Shown here piece after piece: positions 16,014 through 24,337 of a stretch of 44,483 nt of DNA. The notes under the pieces are model-generated. The model searched no databases. It saw nothing but the letters and a program-made list of their open reading frames with translations, and was not told the DNA's origin. A program made the translations under genes and the position numbers. The number at the start of each line of letters is the position of its first letter. The first letter of the stretch is position 1. Origin of the DNA: VBDM01 sp041496705 (lineage in GTDB: Bacteria; Pseudomonadota; Gammaproteobacteria; Burkholderiales; SG8-39); the NCBI GenBank assembly GCA_041496705.1, contig JBGQFD010000015.1, forward strand, positions 1-44,483, written 5' to 3'.

Positions 16014-17765
16014 GTGCCCGCCATACGCCTGCTGCCCGACACCCTCATCAGCCAGATCGCTGCGGGCGAAGTGGTCGAGCGGCCCGCCTCGGTGGTCAAG
16101 GAATTGGTGGAGAACAGTCTCGATGCCGGCGCCACCGATATCCACATCGTGCTGGAGGAAGGCGGGATCAGGCAGATTCGCGTCGTGGACAACGGCGCTG
16201 GCATCGGCAAGGACGACTTGCCGCTGGCGTTTGCCCGGCACGCCACCAGCAAGATCGCCTCGCTCGAGGACCTGGAGCAGGTCCGTTCGCTCGGGTTTCG
16301 TGGCGAGGCGCTCGCGAGCATAGCGTCGGTTTCGAGGGTGACTCTCTCGAGCAGGGCTGCCAGTGAGGACAGGGCCTACACTGCCATCGCCGAGGACGGC
16401 CGGATCGGCTCCCCCGAGCCTGCGGCGCACCCGGTCGGCACAACCGTAGAAGTCAGCGATCTCTACTACAACACTCCCGCGCGGAGGAAGTTCCTGAAGA
16501 GCGATGCAACCGAATTTGCGCATTGCGAGGACGTTGTCACCCGCGCGGCCCTTTCGCGCCCGGAAGTCACATTTACCCTCAGGCACAACGGTAGGGTCGT
16601 CGCGCGGATGGCGCCTGCGAACTTCGCGCAGCGCGTGGAATCTGCGCTGGGTAGTGAATTCGCTCAGTCCATGCGTAGCCTGGACGCGAACGCCAGTTCT
16701 CTGAAGGTTTGCGGATTTGCCGGATCGCCGTCCTACTCGCGGTCTTCGCGCGACAACCAGTTCACCTACGTGAACGGCAGGTTCGTGCGCGACAAGCTGC
16801 TCTCCCACGCGCTGCGTGAAGCCTATCGCGACGTCTTGCACGGCGACCGTCACCCGGCCTACGTTCTGTTCCTGGACATCGATCCGCGCGGCGTGGACGT
16901 CAACGTGCACCCGGCAAAGACCGAAATCCGCTTCCGTGACGCGCGGGCCGTGCATCAGTTCGTTTTTCACGCTGTCGCGAAGAGCCTGGCCGCTGCTCCC
17001 GGCGAAGCGCCTGCATCCGTGGCGACGCCGATCGCGTACGGATTGTCCCCGGAAGTGTCCGCCGGCCAGGCCGCCCTGAGCCTTGCCCAACCCATGGCGA
17101 GTTACTCGGCAAGGTTCGCGCGTTACCCCCAGGAGCCCGCGACTGCCGGGATGGCGCCGGGCGCCGCACAACCGCTCCAGGGCCTGCCGCTCGGATACGC
17201 GATTGCACAGCTCCACGGCATCTACATCCTGGCCCAGAATGCCCAGGGACTCGTCCTGGTCGATATGCACGCCGCGCACGAGCGCATCCTTTACGAGAAG
17301 CTGAAGTCGGCACTCGACGCGCGGACCATGAACACCCAGAAGTTGCTCATCCCCTCGACATTTCACGCCGACCGGATCGACGTAGCCACTGTCGAGGAAC
17401 ACGGAGAGACCCTCAATCTGCTCGGCTTCGATGTCGCTGCGATTTCCCCATTCGCTCTGGCGGTGCGCGCAGTTCCGGCGATGCTCGCCGACGCCGACCC
17501 CGCCGAAGTGGCCCGCGCCCTGCTCCGGGACGTGCGTGAATACGGGGCGAGCCGCGTATTGACCGAGCGGCGCGACGAATTGCTCGGAACGATGGCGTGT
17601 CACGGTGCAGTGCGCGCGAATCGAACCCTCACGATTCCGGAAATGAACGCGCTTCTCCGCGAAATGGAAGAGACCGAACGCGCCGGCCAATGCAACCACG
17701 GCAGGCCGACTTGGTACCAGATGAGTCTTCAGGACCTCGACAAGCTGTTCCTGCGTGGGCGCTGA
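16014..17765 (+). CDS. mutL: DNA mismatch repair protein MutL
   Basis: Couples mismatch recognition by MutS to strand incision. About 583 residues from GTG 16014 (VPAIRLLPDTLISQIAAGEVV). The GHKL ATPase domain has ELVENSLDAGAT, DNGAGI and GFRGEALASI; a variable linker (about 340-400) and a C-terminal dimerisation domain follow. The C-terminal region contains DMHAAHERILYE, which fits the DQHA(X)2E(X)4E endonuclease motif with one change, plus ACHGAVRA and CNHGRPT. This points to an incising MutL as in organisms without MutH, unlike E. coli. Overlaps miaA by 11 bases. Confidence 0.96.
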   Translation: MPAIRLLPDTLISQIAAGEVVERPASVVKELVENSLDAGATDIHIVLEEGGIRQIRVVDNGAGIGKDDLPLAFARHATSKIASLEDLEQVRSLGFRGEALASIASVSRVTLSSRAASEDRAYTAIAEDGRIGSPEPAAHPVGTTVEVSDLYYNTPARRKFLKSDATEFAHCEDVVTRAALSRPEVTFTLRHNGRVVARMAPANFAQRVESALGSEFAQSMRSLDANASSLKVCGFAGSPSYSRSSRDNQFTYVNGRFVRDKLLSHALREAYRDVLHGDRHPAYVLFLDIDPRGVDVNVHPAKTEIRFRDARAVHQFVFHAVAKSLAAAPGEAPASVATPIAYGLSPEVSAGQAALSLAQPMASYSARFARYPQEPATAGMAPGAAQPLQGLPLGYAIAQLHGIYILAQNAQGLVLVDMHAAHERILYEKLKSALDARTMNTQKLLIPSTFHADRIDVATVEEHGETLNLLGFDVAAISPFALAVRAVPAMLADADPAEVARALLRDVREYGASRVLTERRDELLGTMACHGAVRANRTLTIPEMNALLREMEETERAGQCNHGRPTWYQMSLQDLDKLFLRGR

Positions 17766-18696
17766 TCCCGCCGCGATCCTGCTCATGGGCCCGACGGCCA
17801 GCGGCAAGAGCACGCTGGCGATGACGCTGGCGGGCCGATTTCCCGTCGAGATCGTCAGCGTCGATTCCGCGCAGGTCTATCGCGGCATGAATATCGGCAC
17901 GGCGAAGCCCTCGCCGTCGGAACGCGGCACCGCGCCCCATCATCTCATCGATATCATCGATCCTACGCAAACGTATTCGGCCGCCCGCTTCCGCGCCGAC
18001 GCGCTGCGCCTCATGAGCGAGATCACTGCGCGCGGGCGCATCCCCCTGCTCGTCGGAGGGACCATGCTCTACTTCAAGGCGCTCCGCGAGGGGCTTTCCG
18101 AGCTGCCCGAATCCGACGCGGAGGTTCGGGCGCGGCTCGACGCCGAGGCGGTGGCGCGCGGTTGGCCGGCGCTGCACGCGGAGCTGGTGAGGGTCGATCC
18201 GGAAACCGCGGCCCGTCTGAAGCCCACCGATGCACAGCGCATCCAGCGCGCGCTCGAGGTCTTTCGTGTCACCGGAAAGCCGATGTCGCAGCTGCTCGGC
18301 CGGCGAAAACAGGCGGGCCTTCCCTTCCGCCTCATCGAGATCGCGCTCATTCCCTCCGACCGCGCTGCCTTGCACCGGCGAATAGAAACGCGCTTCGATG
18401 CCATGCTGAAGGACGGACTGGTGGAAGAGCTGCGCACGCTGCGAAAGCGCTACGCGCTCCGGCCGGAACTTCCCTCCATGCGTTGCGTCGGCTATCGCCA
18501 GGCGTGGCAGTTTCTCGAGGGCGACATCAAGCGCGACGAGTTGCGCGACCGCGGGATCTTCGCCACGCGCCAGCTCGCCAAGCGCCAGCTCACCTGGCTG
18601 CGCGCGACGCCCTCGGAACGCTTCGACTGCCTCGCGCGTGACCTGTTCCCCGCAGGAGCAGCGTTTGTCGAGCGGGAACTCGCCATGCGTGCTTGA
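17755..18696 (+). CDS. miaA: tRNA dimethylallyltransferase
   Basis: Transfers a dimethylallyl group to A37 of tRNAs reading UNN codons, the first step to ms2i6A. 313 residues from GTG 17755, overlapping the end of mutL. P-loop GPTASGKSTLA, the substrate-binding DSAQVYRGMNIGTAKP, HHLIDI, GGTMLYFKAL, RIQRALEV and the conserved SMRCVGYRQAWQFLEGD are in place. The mutL-miaA order is widespread in proteobacteria. Confidence 0.96.
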   Translation: MGADPAAILLMGPTASGKSTLAMTLAGRFPVEIVSVDSAQVYRGMNIGTAKPSPSERGTAPHHLIDIIDPTQTYSAARFRADALRLMSEITARGRIPLLVGGTMLYFKALREGLSELPESDAEVRARLDAEAVARGWPALHAELVRVDPETAARLKPTDAQRIQRALEVFRVTGKPMSQLLGRRKQAGLPFRLIEIALIPSDRAALHRRIETRFDAMLKDGLVEELRTLRKRYALRPELPSMRCVGYRQAWQFLEGDIKRDELRDRGIFATRQLAKRQLTWLRATPSERFDCLARDLFPAGAAFVERELAMRA

Positions 18697-18725
18697 ATCG
18701 CTTCCCTACACCGGCCAGTGGCGCC

Positions 18726-18746
18726 AGGCCCACCACTCTCGGGCCT
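18726..18746. terminator. Weak hairpin between miaA and the SGNH hydrolase gene
   Basis: AGGCCC and GGGCCT form a 6-bp stem with a 9-base loop in the 122-bp gap between two convergent genes. There is no long T run, so it is at best a weak bidirectional terminator. Nothing else was recognised in the gap. Confidence 0.25.
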
Positions 18747-18818
18747 TGGGATTCTGGCCTGAGGAGGGCGCACACGATGCGGTGTCCTCGGGGCATGAAG
18801 ATCCTTCTGACTGAAGGG

Positions 18819-19892
18819 CTATTGGACAATCCGCAGATTGGTCGGAGGGCTCGGCACTTGGCTCGACGTTCCATCAATAACCAACGCCTTGATCTCCTTC
18901 ATCTTCTGCACGCCCAACCAGCCCTTGAGCCCATAGCCGTTGTGGGTGAGTGGCGCGCCCGTCGTGTGTGTTGCCGGGTCGCCGCCGTCGATATAGGGAC
19001 TGCTCGTCGAGGTATAGCCACCGCCGCCGTTCGTGTAGTGAACGCCGTCTGAAAGAAACCTTCCGTCCCAACTGGTCAAGGTCGTGAAGGGAATCCTCGC
19101 CACCATCTCGGCCTGCAAATCGATGAGCGGGAGCTTCATGGTCTGCGCCAGCTGCCTCAGCGCGTCGTTGTATTGATCCACCAGAAGATTGAACTTGGCA
19201 TCCGTGCGGTAGGTGTAGGTGATGATGATGGGCACGATGTGGTTCTTGATCAGCAGATCCAGCATCCTCCGGAAATCGGTCAGATCGGACGGATTCGAGG
19301 CGAGCAGGTTCACCTCCGGGATCGCAAACTGGGCTTTCGGTATCGCGGCCAGAATCGTGGTCAGGTCCAGACCGTTTGAATAGGTTTTGCAGTCAAGGAG
19401 TATTTGCCTCGCGGTGGTCGGGTCCGTGACTGCAGGCATGCCGGAAGATCCCATGAAGTCCCAGGCGCCGAGACCGTCCCCGACCGTGAAGCTTCGTGCG
19501 GAACAGATATACGGCGTGGCCAGAGCAAACCCATCGATGCTGTTGATGCTTTGTGGCGACAAGCCCGCATTCATCCACGTCGTGATCGTCTGATCTTCCG
19601 TCGTCTTCCCAGCCCCACTCTGAGCCCAGGATCCGAGCGCGGGATCCCGAGTCAAGGAATCGCCTATCCAGAGCACCAACCCCGGTATCTGGCCTGAGCC
19701 GCCCGCCAGGATGGCTTTGGCATTCGCAACCCAGCCTGTCGCGCCGGCCTGCCAGGCATCGTCATAGGAATTCGCCCGAGCCGCCGTATTCCCGGTCTGA
19801 GCGGAGGCAACCGACGCAAGGGACACCATCAGCGCACCCAATACGCCAAGAACCGCTTCGCGACCACGTCGTGATCGATGAGCGCTAGTCAT
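18819..19892 (-). CDS. Secreted SGNH/GDSL-type hydrolase
   Basis: 357-residue protein with an N-terminal signal peptide (LGVLGALMVSLASVASA, cleavage near AQT). LVLWIGDSLTRDP near residue 75 fits the GDSL block carrying the nucleophile Ser, and FLSDGVHYTNGGGGY near residue 280 fits the block V D-x-x-H pair, so an SGNH esterase/lipase fold is likely. The substrate is unknown. The protein ends abruptly with VPSPPTNLRIVQ, which resembles the first strand of an FN3 domain, so a longer ancestor may have been truncated. A strong AGGAGG precedes the start. It lies 43 bp downstream of an FN3-type lipoprotein gene on the same strand, and the two probably act together outside the cell. Confidence 0.7.
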   Translation of the reverse strand: MTSAHRSRRGREAVLGVLGALMVSLASVASAQTGNTAARANSYDDAWQAGATGWVANAKAILAGGSGQIPGLVLWIGDSLTRDPALGSWAQSGAGKTTEDQTITTWMNAGLSPQSINSIDGFALATPYICSARSFTVGDGLGAWDFMGSSGMPAVTDPTTARQILLDCKTYSNGLDLTTILAAIPKAQFAIPEVNLLASNPSDLTDFRRMLDLLIKNHIVPIIITYTYRTDAKFNLLVDQYNDALRQLAQTMKLPLIDLQAEMVARIPFTTLTSWDGRFLSDGVHYTNGGGGYTSTSSPYIDGGDPATHTTGAPLTHNGYGLKGWLGVQKMKEIKALVIDGTSSQVPSPPTNLRIVQ

Positions 19893-19935
19893 TGGATTCC
19901 TCCTGAGGGATTCACAGGGATAGCTCGGAACTGGA

Positions 19936-20397
19936 TCAATTAATAGTCAAGGCTGCTTCATTCGAAGCAGCGCTGGAAATCAAGTCGGTGTTGTAGGTTG
20001 TTGCCTTGAAATACCACTGCCCCGATGAGAGTCCACGAACAGTGTAAGTACAGGTCTGTACCGTGCCGCATGCCGTAACGGTATTTGTGTTGACACAGGC
20101 AAGACTGCCAAGAGGTATTGATTCTTGATAATTTGTTGCGCCCGAAGCGTTTCCGTACGTCACGGTGTATCCCGCCAAGTTTGTAAAACAAGACTGGTCC
20201 ACATTCGTCGTGGGAGCCTCCCACTCGAGCGTAGCGGTGAAAGTGCCTGAACCGCCCCCTCCGGTGTTCGACGGGAAAGCCGCAGGCTCTCCCCGCCCAC
20301 CGCAGGCTGTCATCACAAACGCGATGACAACGATAAAGAATTTCCTGCGAACGAAGGCAGATCGCGATCTACTCGCGAATGTGGTCAATGTTTCCAT
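19936..20397 (-). CDS. Putative lipoprotein with a fibronectin type III-like domain
   Basis: 153 residues. The N terminus is basic, then FFIVVIAFVMTACGG gives a lipobox (MTAC), so it is predicted to be a lipid-anchored envelope protein. A Gly/Ser linker (SNTGGGGSG) leads to one beta-sandwich that reads as an FN3 domain: ATLEWEAPTT, LAGYTVTYGN, CTYTVRGLSSGQWYFKATTYN and a final SNEAALTIN. Two to four cysteines (SCF, LACV, ACGT, TCTY) may form disulfides. Function unknown; adhesion or presentation of the neighbouring hydrolase is a guess. Its lower GC than neighbours is consistent with an accessory gene. Confidence 0.7.
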   Translation of the reverse strand: METLTTFASRSRSAFVRRKFFIVVIAFVMTACGGRGEPAAFPSNTGGGGSGTFTATLEWEAPTTNVDQSCFTNLAGYTVTYGNASGATNYQESIPLGSLACVNTNTVTACGTVQTCTYTVRGLSSGQWYFKATTYNTDLISSAASNEAALTIN

Positions 20398-20754
20398 TTA
20401 CGGCCACGATTCATGTGGATTCTCATCTGAAATAATGCATAGAAACATTCCGATGCCATAAGTAAAAACTCAAGCGAATGCTCGATTTGTTCACAAATTC
20501 GCCACAATGCTTGTCGTGGCCGATAGATTCTTGGTCCAGTAATGCAATGCAAAGCAACCACAGACACCAAGTGTGCCAAGAGTGTGCCGCGCTCGATGCT
20601 CGAGGGCATGTTCAAGACTTTGCCATCTAAGCTTTTGCATATCGCCCGCAGGCATCGCAGTAAATGCGGGCAAACCCATGGCGACGAAAAGGCCGGTGAC
20701 GATGGGGCCCATCAGCACGTCGGCGCGTGCTCCGGTGCGTACTCAGTCGCGGGT
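20398..20754. other. Intergenic region with an hppA-like relic
   Basis: 357 bp without a credible intact gene. The left part presumably holds the promoter of the FN3 lipoprotein gene. The right part (about 20679-20724) is a fragment similar to the coding sequence of hppA, annotated separately. A minus-strand frame of 75 codons crosses the fragment, but it has no family support beyond the hppA-like start and is not called as a gene. Confidence 0.6.
20679..20724 (-). pseudogene. Short relic of the hppA 3' region
   Basis: On the minus strand this stretch encodes VLMGPIVTGLFVAM, nearly the same as VLMGTIVTGLFVAI of the intact pyrophosphatase gene (plus-strand 22392-22437). By eye about 40 of 46 bases match. 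Similarity ends on both sides and a stop codon sits a few codons upstream, so only a scrap remains. It lies downstream of the unrecognised 457-residue gene, which is thus flanked by hppA and an hppA scrap in the same orientation. Confidence 0.6.
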
Positions 20755-22128
20755 TCAGGTGCCCCAGGGACGGATGGTTTCCTTGAGCTTCTTGTAGCCA
20801 TCGATGTAGCGCGGACGCTTGGCGCCATAGATCTTGTCGAAGGTGGCGAGTTGCGCGTCGAGCCATTGGGCGAGCGGCTTGTTTCCGGGGTTGGCCGCCT
20901 TATAGGCTTCATTGATCAGCACGAAGTGGATGCGCGGATCGTAGGGCTGTTTCTCGCCGCCCACGGTCTCGTCGCCGTCGAGCAGGCGCAGCAGCATCGC
21001 ATCGGCCGAGCCAAGCGTCTGTTCATAGATCGGCGCGCCGTGAACGCGGTACATAACGCTCGTCATGTCTTTGCCGTTGGTCATGGTGAAGCCCATGTCC
21101 TTCCAGAGCTTCTTCATGTCGAGCTTGGCACCGGCCTTGTCGAGCACGATCTGGCCCCAGTCGCGCAGCACGTCGGGCGCGTCGGCCATCAGGTCGGTGA
21201 GCCGGTCGCCGTCCAGATCCGTGGCATACACGATGCAGGCGCGCTGACGGATCATGTCGTGCAGGAGCAGGCCGAAGTTGGTGTCGGAGATGTGTTCATA
21301 GACGTCGCCGCCCCAGTTCTCCATGCCGGCCTTGAAGTCCTTGGGAAGGAGCGCCACGATCGCATCCACGTTCGCGCGGTGCTCCTCGTAAGCGTTCACC
21401 GTGTACTGGCGCTTCAACTTGAACTTCGTGCCCTGCAGGAGCCAGCGCATGATGCCGGCGTTGACCGCGTCTTCCTGCGCCTGGGTGGGCTTGGTCGCCA
21501 CCCGGCCGAGTTGTCCGGTCTCGTGCACCATCTTGAGAAAGAGCCGCGCGGCGTAGGCCATGCGAACGCCCGGGGTGTTCATCTCGGAGTGAATGACGCC
21601 GGTCTTCGGATCGACGCCGAATTTCTTCTTGTCCTGCGAGTACGGCAGGCCGGGCATGAAGCGGATGCTGGTGATACCGCCGTAGGGGCGCACGTTGCAG
21701 TAGACGCCCGCGGCGGTGCGCAGCGGCGCATTGGCCGATTTGCCGTTCACCACGACTTTCTTGCCGCCCTCGTTCACCATGAAGTCGCCCGCGGTGGACC
21801 ACTTGAGCGCGATGTAGTCGAGCTTGCCGAACCACTCAAGCGAAACAAGCTTCGTGTCGTGGCGGAACTGCGCCATCATCGGCACGCCGAGGAACGGGAG
21901 CCCCAGCACGTCAAGCGCCATGAGCGTGCCGTTCAGGGCGAACATGTCGGTGAATGCGTGGGCCACGGGCTTGACGCCCCCGGCGGCGTTCCCGCCTTCC
22001 CAGATGATCGCATCGGGATACCCGGTCGGCTTGACCGCGGAACGCTTGTAGATGCTGTCGAGCAGCCTGAATAGATCCCCTTTTTGCTCCTCCTGGGCGA
22101 TTTTCAGCAAGTCGAGTTGTTGTGCCAT
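20755..22128 (-). CDS. Unrecognised conserved-looking protein in the pyrophosphate locus
   Basis: 457 residues from ATG 22128 (MAQQLDLLKIAQEEQKGD); the frame is open 17 codons further up, but this start is favoured because the upstream part crosses a hairpin. I do not recognise the family. It has no signal peptide and no clear membrane helix, and reads as a soluble globular protein. Distinct segments are IIWEGGNAAGGVKP (residue about 40), FGKLDYIALKWSTAGDFM, NVRPYGGITSIRFMPGLPY, YATDLDGDRLTDLM and a C-terminal WLDAQLATFDKIYGAKRPRY. Codon use matches host genes. It follows hppA on the same strand, so a link to pyrophosphate or central carbon metabolism is possible but unproven. Confidence 0.75.
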   Translation of the reverse strand: MAQQLDLLKIAQEEQKGDLFRLLDSIYKRSAVKPTGYPDAIIWEGGNAAGGVKPVAHAFTDMFALNGTLMALDVLGLPFLGVPMMAQFRHDTKLVSLEWFGKLDYIALKWSTAGDFMVNEGGKKVVVNGKSANAPLRTAAGVYCNVRPYGGITSIRFMPGLPYSQDKKKFGVDPKTGVIHSEMNTPGVRMAYAARLFLKMVHETGQLGRVATKPTQAQEDAVNAGIMRWLLQGTKFKLKRQYTVNAYEEHRANVDAIVALLPKDFKAGMENWGGDVYEHISDTNFGLLLHDMIRQRACIVYATDLDGDRLTDLMADAPDVLRDWGQIVLDKAGAKLDMKKLWKDMGFTMTNGKDMTSVMYRVHGAPIYEQTLGSADAMLLRLLDGDETVGGEKQPYDPRIHFVLINEAYKAANPGNKPLAQWLDAQLATFDKIYGAKRPRYIDGYKKLKETIRPWGT

Positions 22129-22151
22129 GAACGTAAGACCTCGGTAAGTAC

Positions 22152-22167
22152 CTCCCGCAGGCGGGAG
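22152..22167 (-). terminator. Hairpin between hppA and the unrecognised gene
   Basis: CTCCCGC-AG-GCGGGAG forms a perfect 7-base inverted repeat (realistically a 6-bp stem with a 4-base loop) 14 bases after the hppA stop. No T tract follows, so it may serve as an attenuator or mRNA-stability element rather than a full terminator. Confidence 0.4.
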
Positions 22168-22180
22168 AGAGAATTCCAAC

Positions 22181-24256
22181 TCAAACCATCAGCGGCACGA
22201 TCAAGAGCGCAACGATGTTGATGATCTTGATGAGCGGATTGACCGCGGGGCCCGCTGTGTCCTTGTAAGGATCGCCCACCGTATCCCCCGTCACCGCGGC
22301 CTTGTGCGCTTCCGAGCCCTTGCCGCCGTGGTTGCCGTCCTCGATGTATTTCTTCGCGTTGTCCCAGGCACCGCCGCCCGTGGTCATCGAGATGGCGACG
22401 AAGAGACCGGTGACGATGGTGCCCATGAGCACGCCGCCCAGCGCCTGCGGCCCGAGCACGAGGCCGACCACGACCGGCACCAGCACCGGCAGGAGCGACG
22501 GTATCATCATCTCCTTGATCGCGGCGCGCGTGAGCATATCCACCGCGATGCCGTATTCGGGCTTCGCCTTGCCTTCCATGATGCCGGCGATTTCCTTGAA
22601 CTGGCGGCGCACTTCCACCACCACCGCGCCCGCGGCGCGGCCTACCGCCTCCATCGCCATCGCACCGAAGAGGTAGGGCACCATGCCCCCGATGAACAGG
22701 CCGATGATCACCATGTGGTTGGACAGATCGAATGAAACGACCTTGCCCGCGCCTTCGAGCGCGTGGGTGTAGTCGGCGAAGAGCACCAGCGCGGCGAGAC
22801 CCGCCGAGCCGATCGCGTAACCCTTGGTGACCGCCTTGGTGGTGTTGCCCACCGCGTCGAGCGGATCGGTGATCGCGCGCACCGAGTCGGGCAGGTCGGC
22901 CATCTCGGCGATGCCGCCGGCGTTGTCGGTGATCGGCCCGTACGCGTCGAGCGCGACGATGATGCCGGCCATCGAAAGCATGGCGGTCGCGGCGATGGCG
23001 ATGCCGTACAGGCCCGCCAGGGCGTAGGAAACGAAAATGGCGACGCACACCGCGAGCACCGGCCAGGCGGTGGCGCGCATCGAAACGCCCAGGCCGGCGA
23101 TGATGTTGGTGCCGTGCCCGGTGGTCGAGGCCTCCGCGATATGCCGCACCGGCTTGTACTGCGTGCCCGTGTAGTACTCAGTGACCCATACCAGGAACCC
23201 GGTGAGTACAAGGCCGACCACTGCGGCGCCGTACAGGTGCCAGACGGTAATGAGCTTGCTGCCGCCGGCTACGTCGAAGGGGACGACTTTGAGAATGTCC
23301 CCCATCATGATCTGGGTGATCGGATAGAAAGCGATCAGTGCAATGCCCCCGGCCCAGATGAGCCCCCGGTAGAGTGCCGCCATGACGTTCTTGTCGCCCG
23401 CCTTGGTCTTTACGAACCAGACTCCGATGATCGAGGCGATGATGGCGAAGCCGCCGATCACCAGCGGATAGATCACCGCCGCCGGGCTCGCCGTCTTCAC
23501 CACCAGCGCGCTGAGGATCATGGTGGCGATGATGGTCACCGCGTAGGTCTCGAACAGGTCCGCGGCCATGCCAGCGCAGTCGCCGACGTTGTCACCCACG
23601 TTGTCGGCGATCACCGCTGGATTGCGTGGATCGTCCTCGGGAATGCCCGCCTCGACCTTGCCCACCAGGTCGGCGCCCACGTCCGCGCCTTTGGTGAAGA
23701 TGCCCCCGCCCAGCCGCGCGAAAATCGAGATCAGCGAGCCGCCGAAGCCCAGGCCGATCAGGGGGTTCAGGATGTGACCGAGCGTGCTCTTGTCCTGTGC
23801 GTTGAAATACAGCAGCGCGAAATAGCCCGCCACGCCTAGCAACCCCAGCCCGACCACCAGCAATCCGGTGATCGCGCCGCCCTTGAAAGCGACGTTGAGC
23901 GCCTCCTGCAGTCCGCTGCGCGCGGCTTCCGCGGTGCGCACGTTGGCGCGCACCGAGATGTTCATGCCGATGATGCCCGAAAGACCAGAGAACAGTGCCC
24001 CGATGGCGAAGCCCCAGGCCGTGGCCCAGCCCAATTTCGGAATCAAACCGATGACAAGGAACAGGATCGCGCCGACGACCGCAATAGTCGTGTACTGGCG
24101 CTTGAGGTAGGCGCTGGCGCCTTCGCGTATCGCCGCGGCGATTTCCTGCATGCGCGCGCTGCCCGCGGGCAGCGAAACGATCCATCTCGATTGCAGCAGG
24201 CCGTAGACGATCGCGACGATCGCGCAGGCGATGGCGAACCAGAGACCTCCGAGCAT
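22181..24256 (-). CDS. hppA: Membrane-bound proton-translocating pyrophosphatase
   Basis: Inner-membrane pump that couples PPi hydrolysis to ion export, or makes PPi at the expense of the gradient. The 691-residue protein has the usual array of about 16 helices. The substrate site is seen in DVGADLVGKVEAGIPEDDPRN and in DNVGDNVGDCAGMAADLFE. A second acidic cluster is DAYGPITDNAGGIAEM. GNTTKA (Lys at the position that is Ala in K+-dependent enzymes) marks the K+-independent subfamily, which usually pumps H+. It lies 81 bp downstream of pfp, a pairing also known in methanotrophs, where PPi made in biosynthesis feeds glycolysis or the proton gradient. Confidence 0.96.
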   Translation of the reverse strand: MLGGLWFAIACAIVAIVYGLLQSRWIVSLPAGSARMQEIAAAIREGASAYLKRQYTTIAVVGAILFLVIGLIPKLGWATAWGFAIGALFSGLSGIIGMNISVRANVRTAEAARSGLQEALNVAFKGGAITGLLVVGLGLLGVAGYFALLYFNAQDKSTLGHILNPLIGLGFGGSLISIFARLGGGIFTKGADVGADLVGKVEAGIPEDDPRNPAVIADNVGDNVGDCAGMAADLFETYAVTIIATMILSALVVKTASPAAVIYPLVIGGFAIIASIIGVWFVKTKAGDKNVMAALYRGLIWAGGIALIAFYPITQIMMGDILKVVPFDVAGGSKLITVWHLYGAAVVGLVLTGFLVWVTEYYTGTQYKPVRHIAEASTTGHGTNIIAGLGVSMRATAWPVLAVCVAIFVSYALAGLYGIAIAATAMLSMAGIIVALDAYGPITDNAGGIAEMADLPDSVRAITDPLDAVGNTTKAVTKGYAIGSAGLAALVLFADYTHALEGAGKVVSFDLSNHMVIIGLFIGGMVPYLFGAMAMEAVGRAAGAVVVEVRRQFKEIAGIMEGKAKPEYGIAVDMLTRAAIKEMMIPSLLPVLVPVVVGLVLGPQALGGVLMGTIVTGLFVAISMTTGGGAWDNAKKYIEDGNHGGKGSEAHKAAVTGDTVGDPYKDTAGPAVNPLIKIINIVALLIVPLMV

Positions 24257-24337
24257 AGAATTCTCCCCTGATGTCGGCCCTTGTCCCGGGCCCGAGTGAA
24301 CGAAAAGCGCGAAATTATAACAGCATGAGACCCGGCG

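Noticed and set aside
20491..20718. 75-codon minus-strand ORF carrying the hppA-like segment
   Set aside because: Only the first 15 residues resemble HppA; the rest is unrelated, so it is treated as a relic and not a gene.
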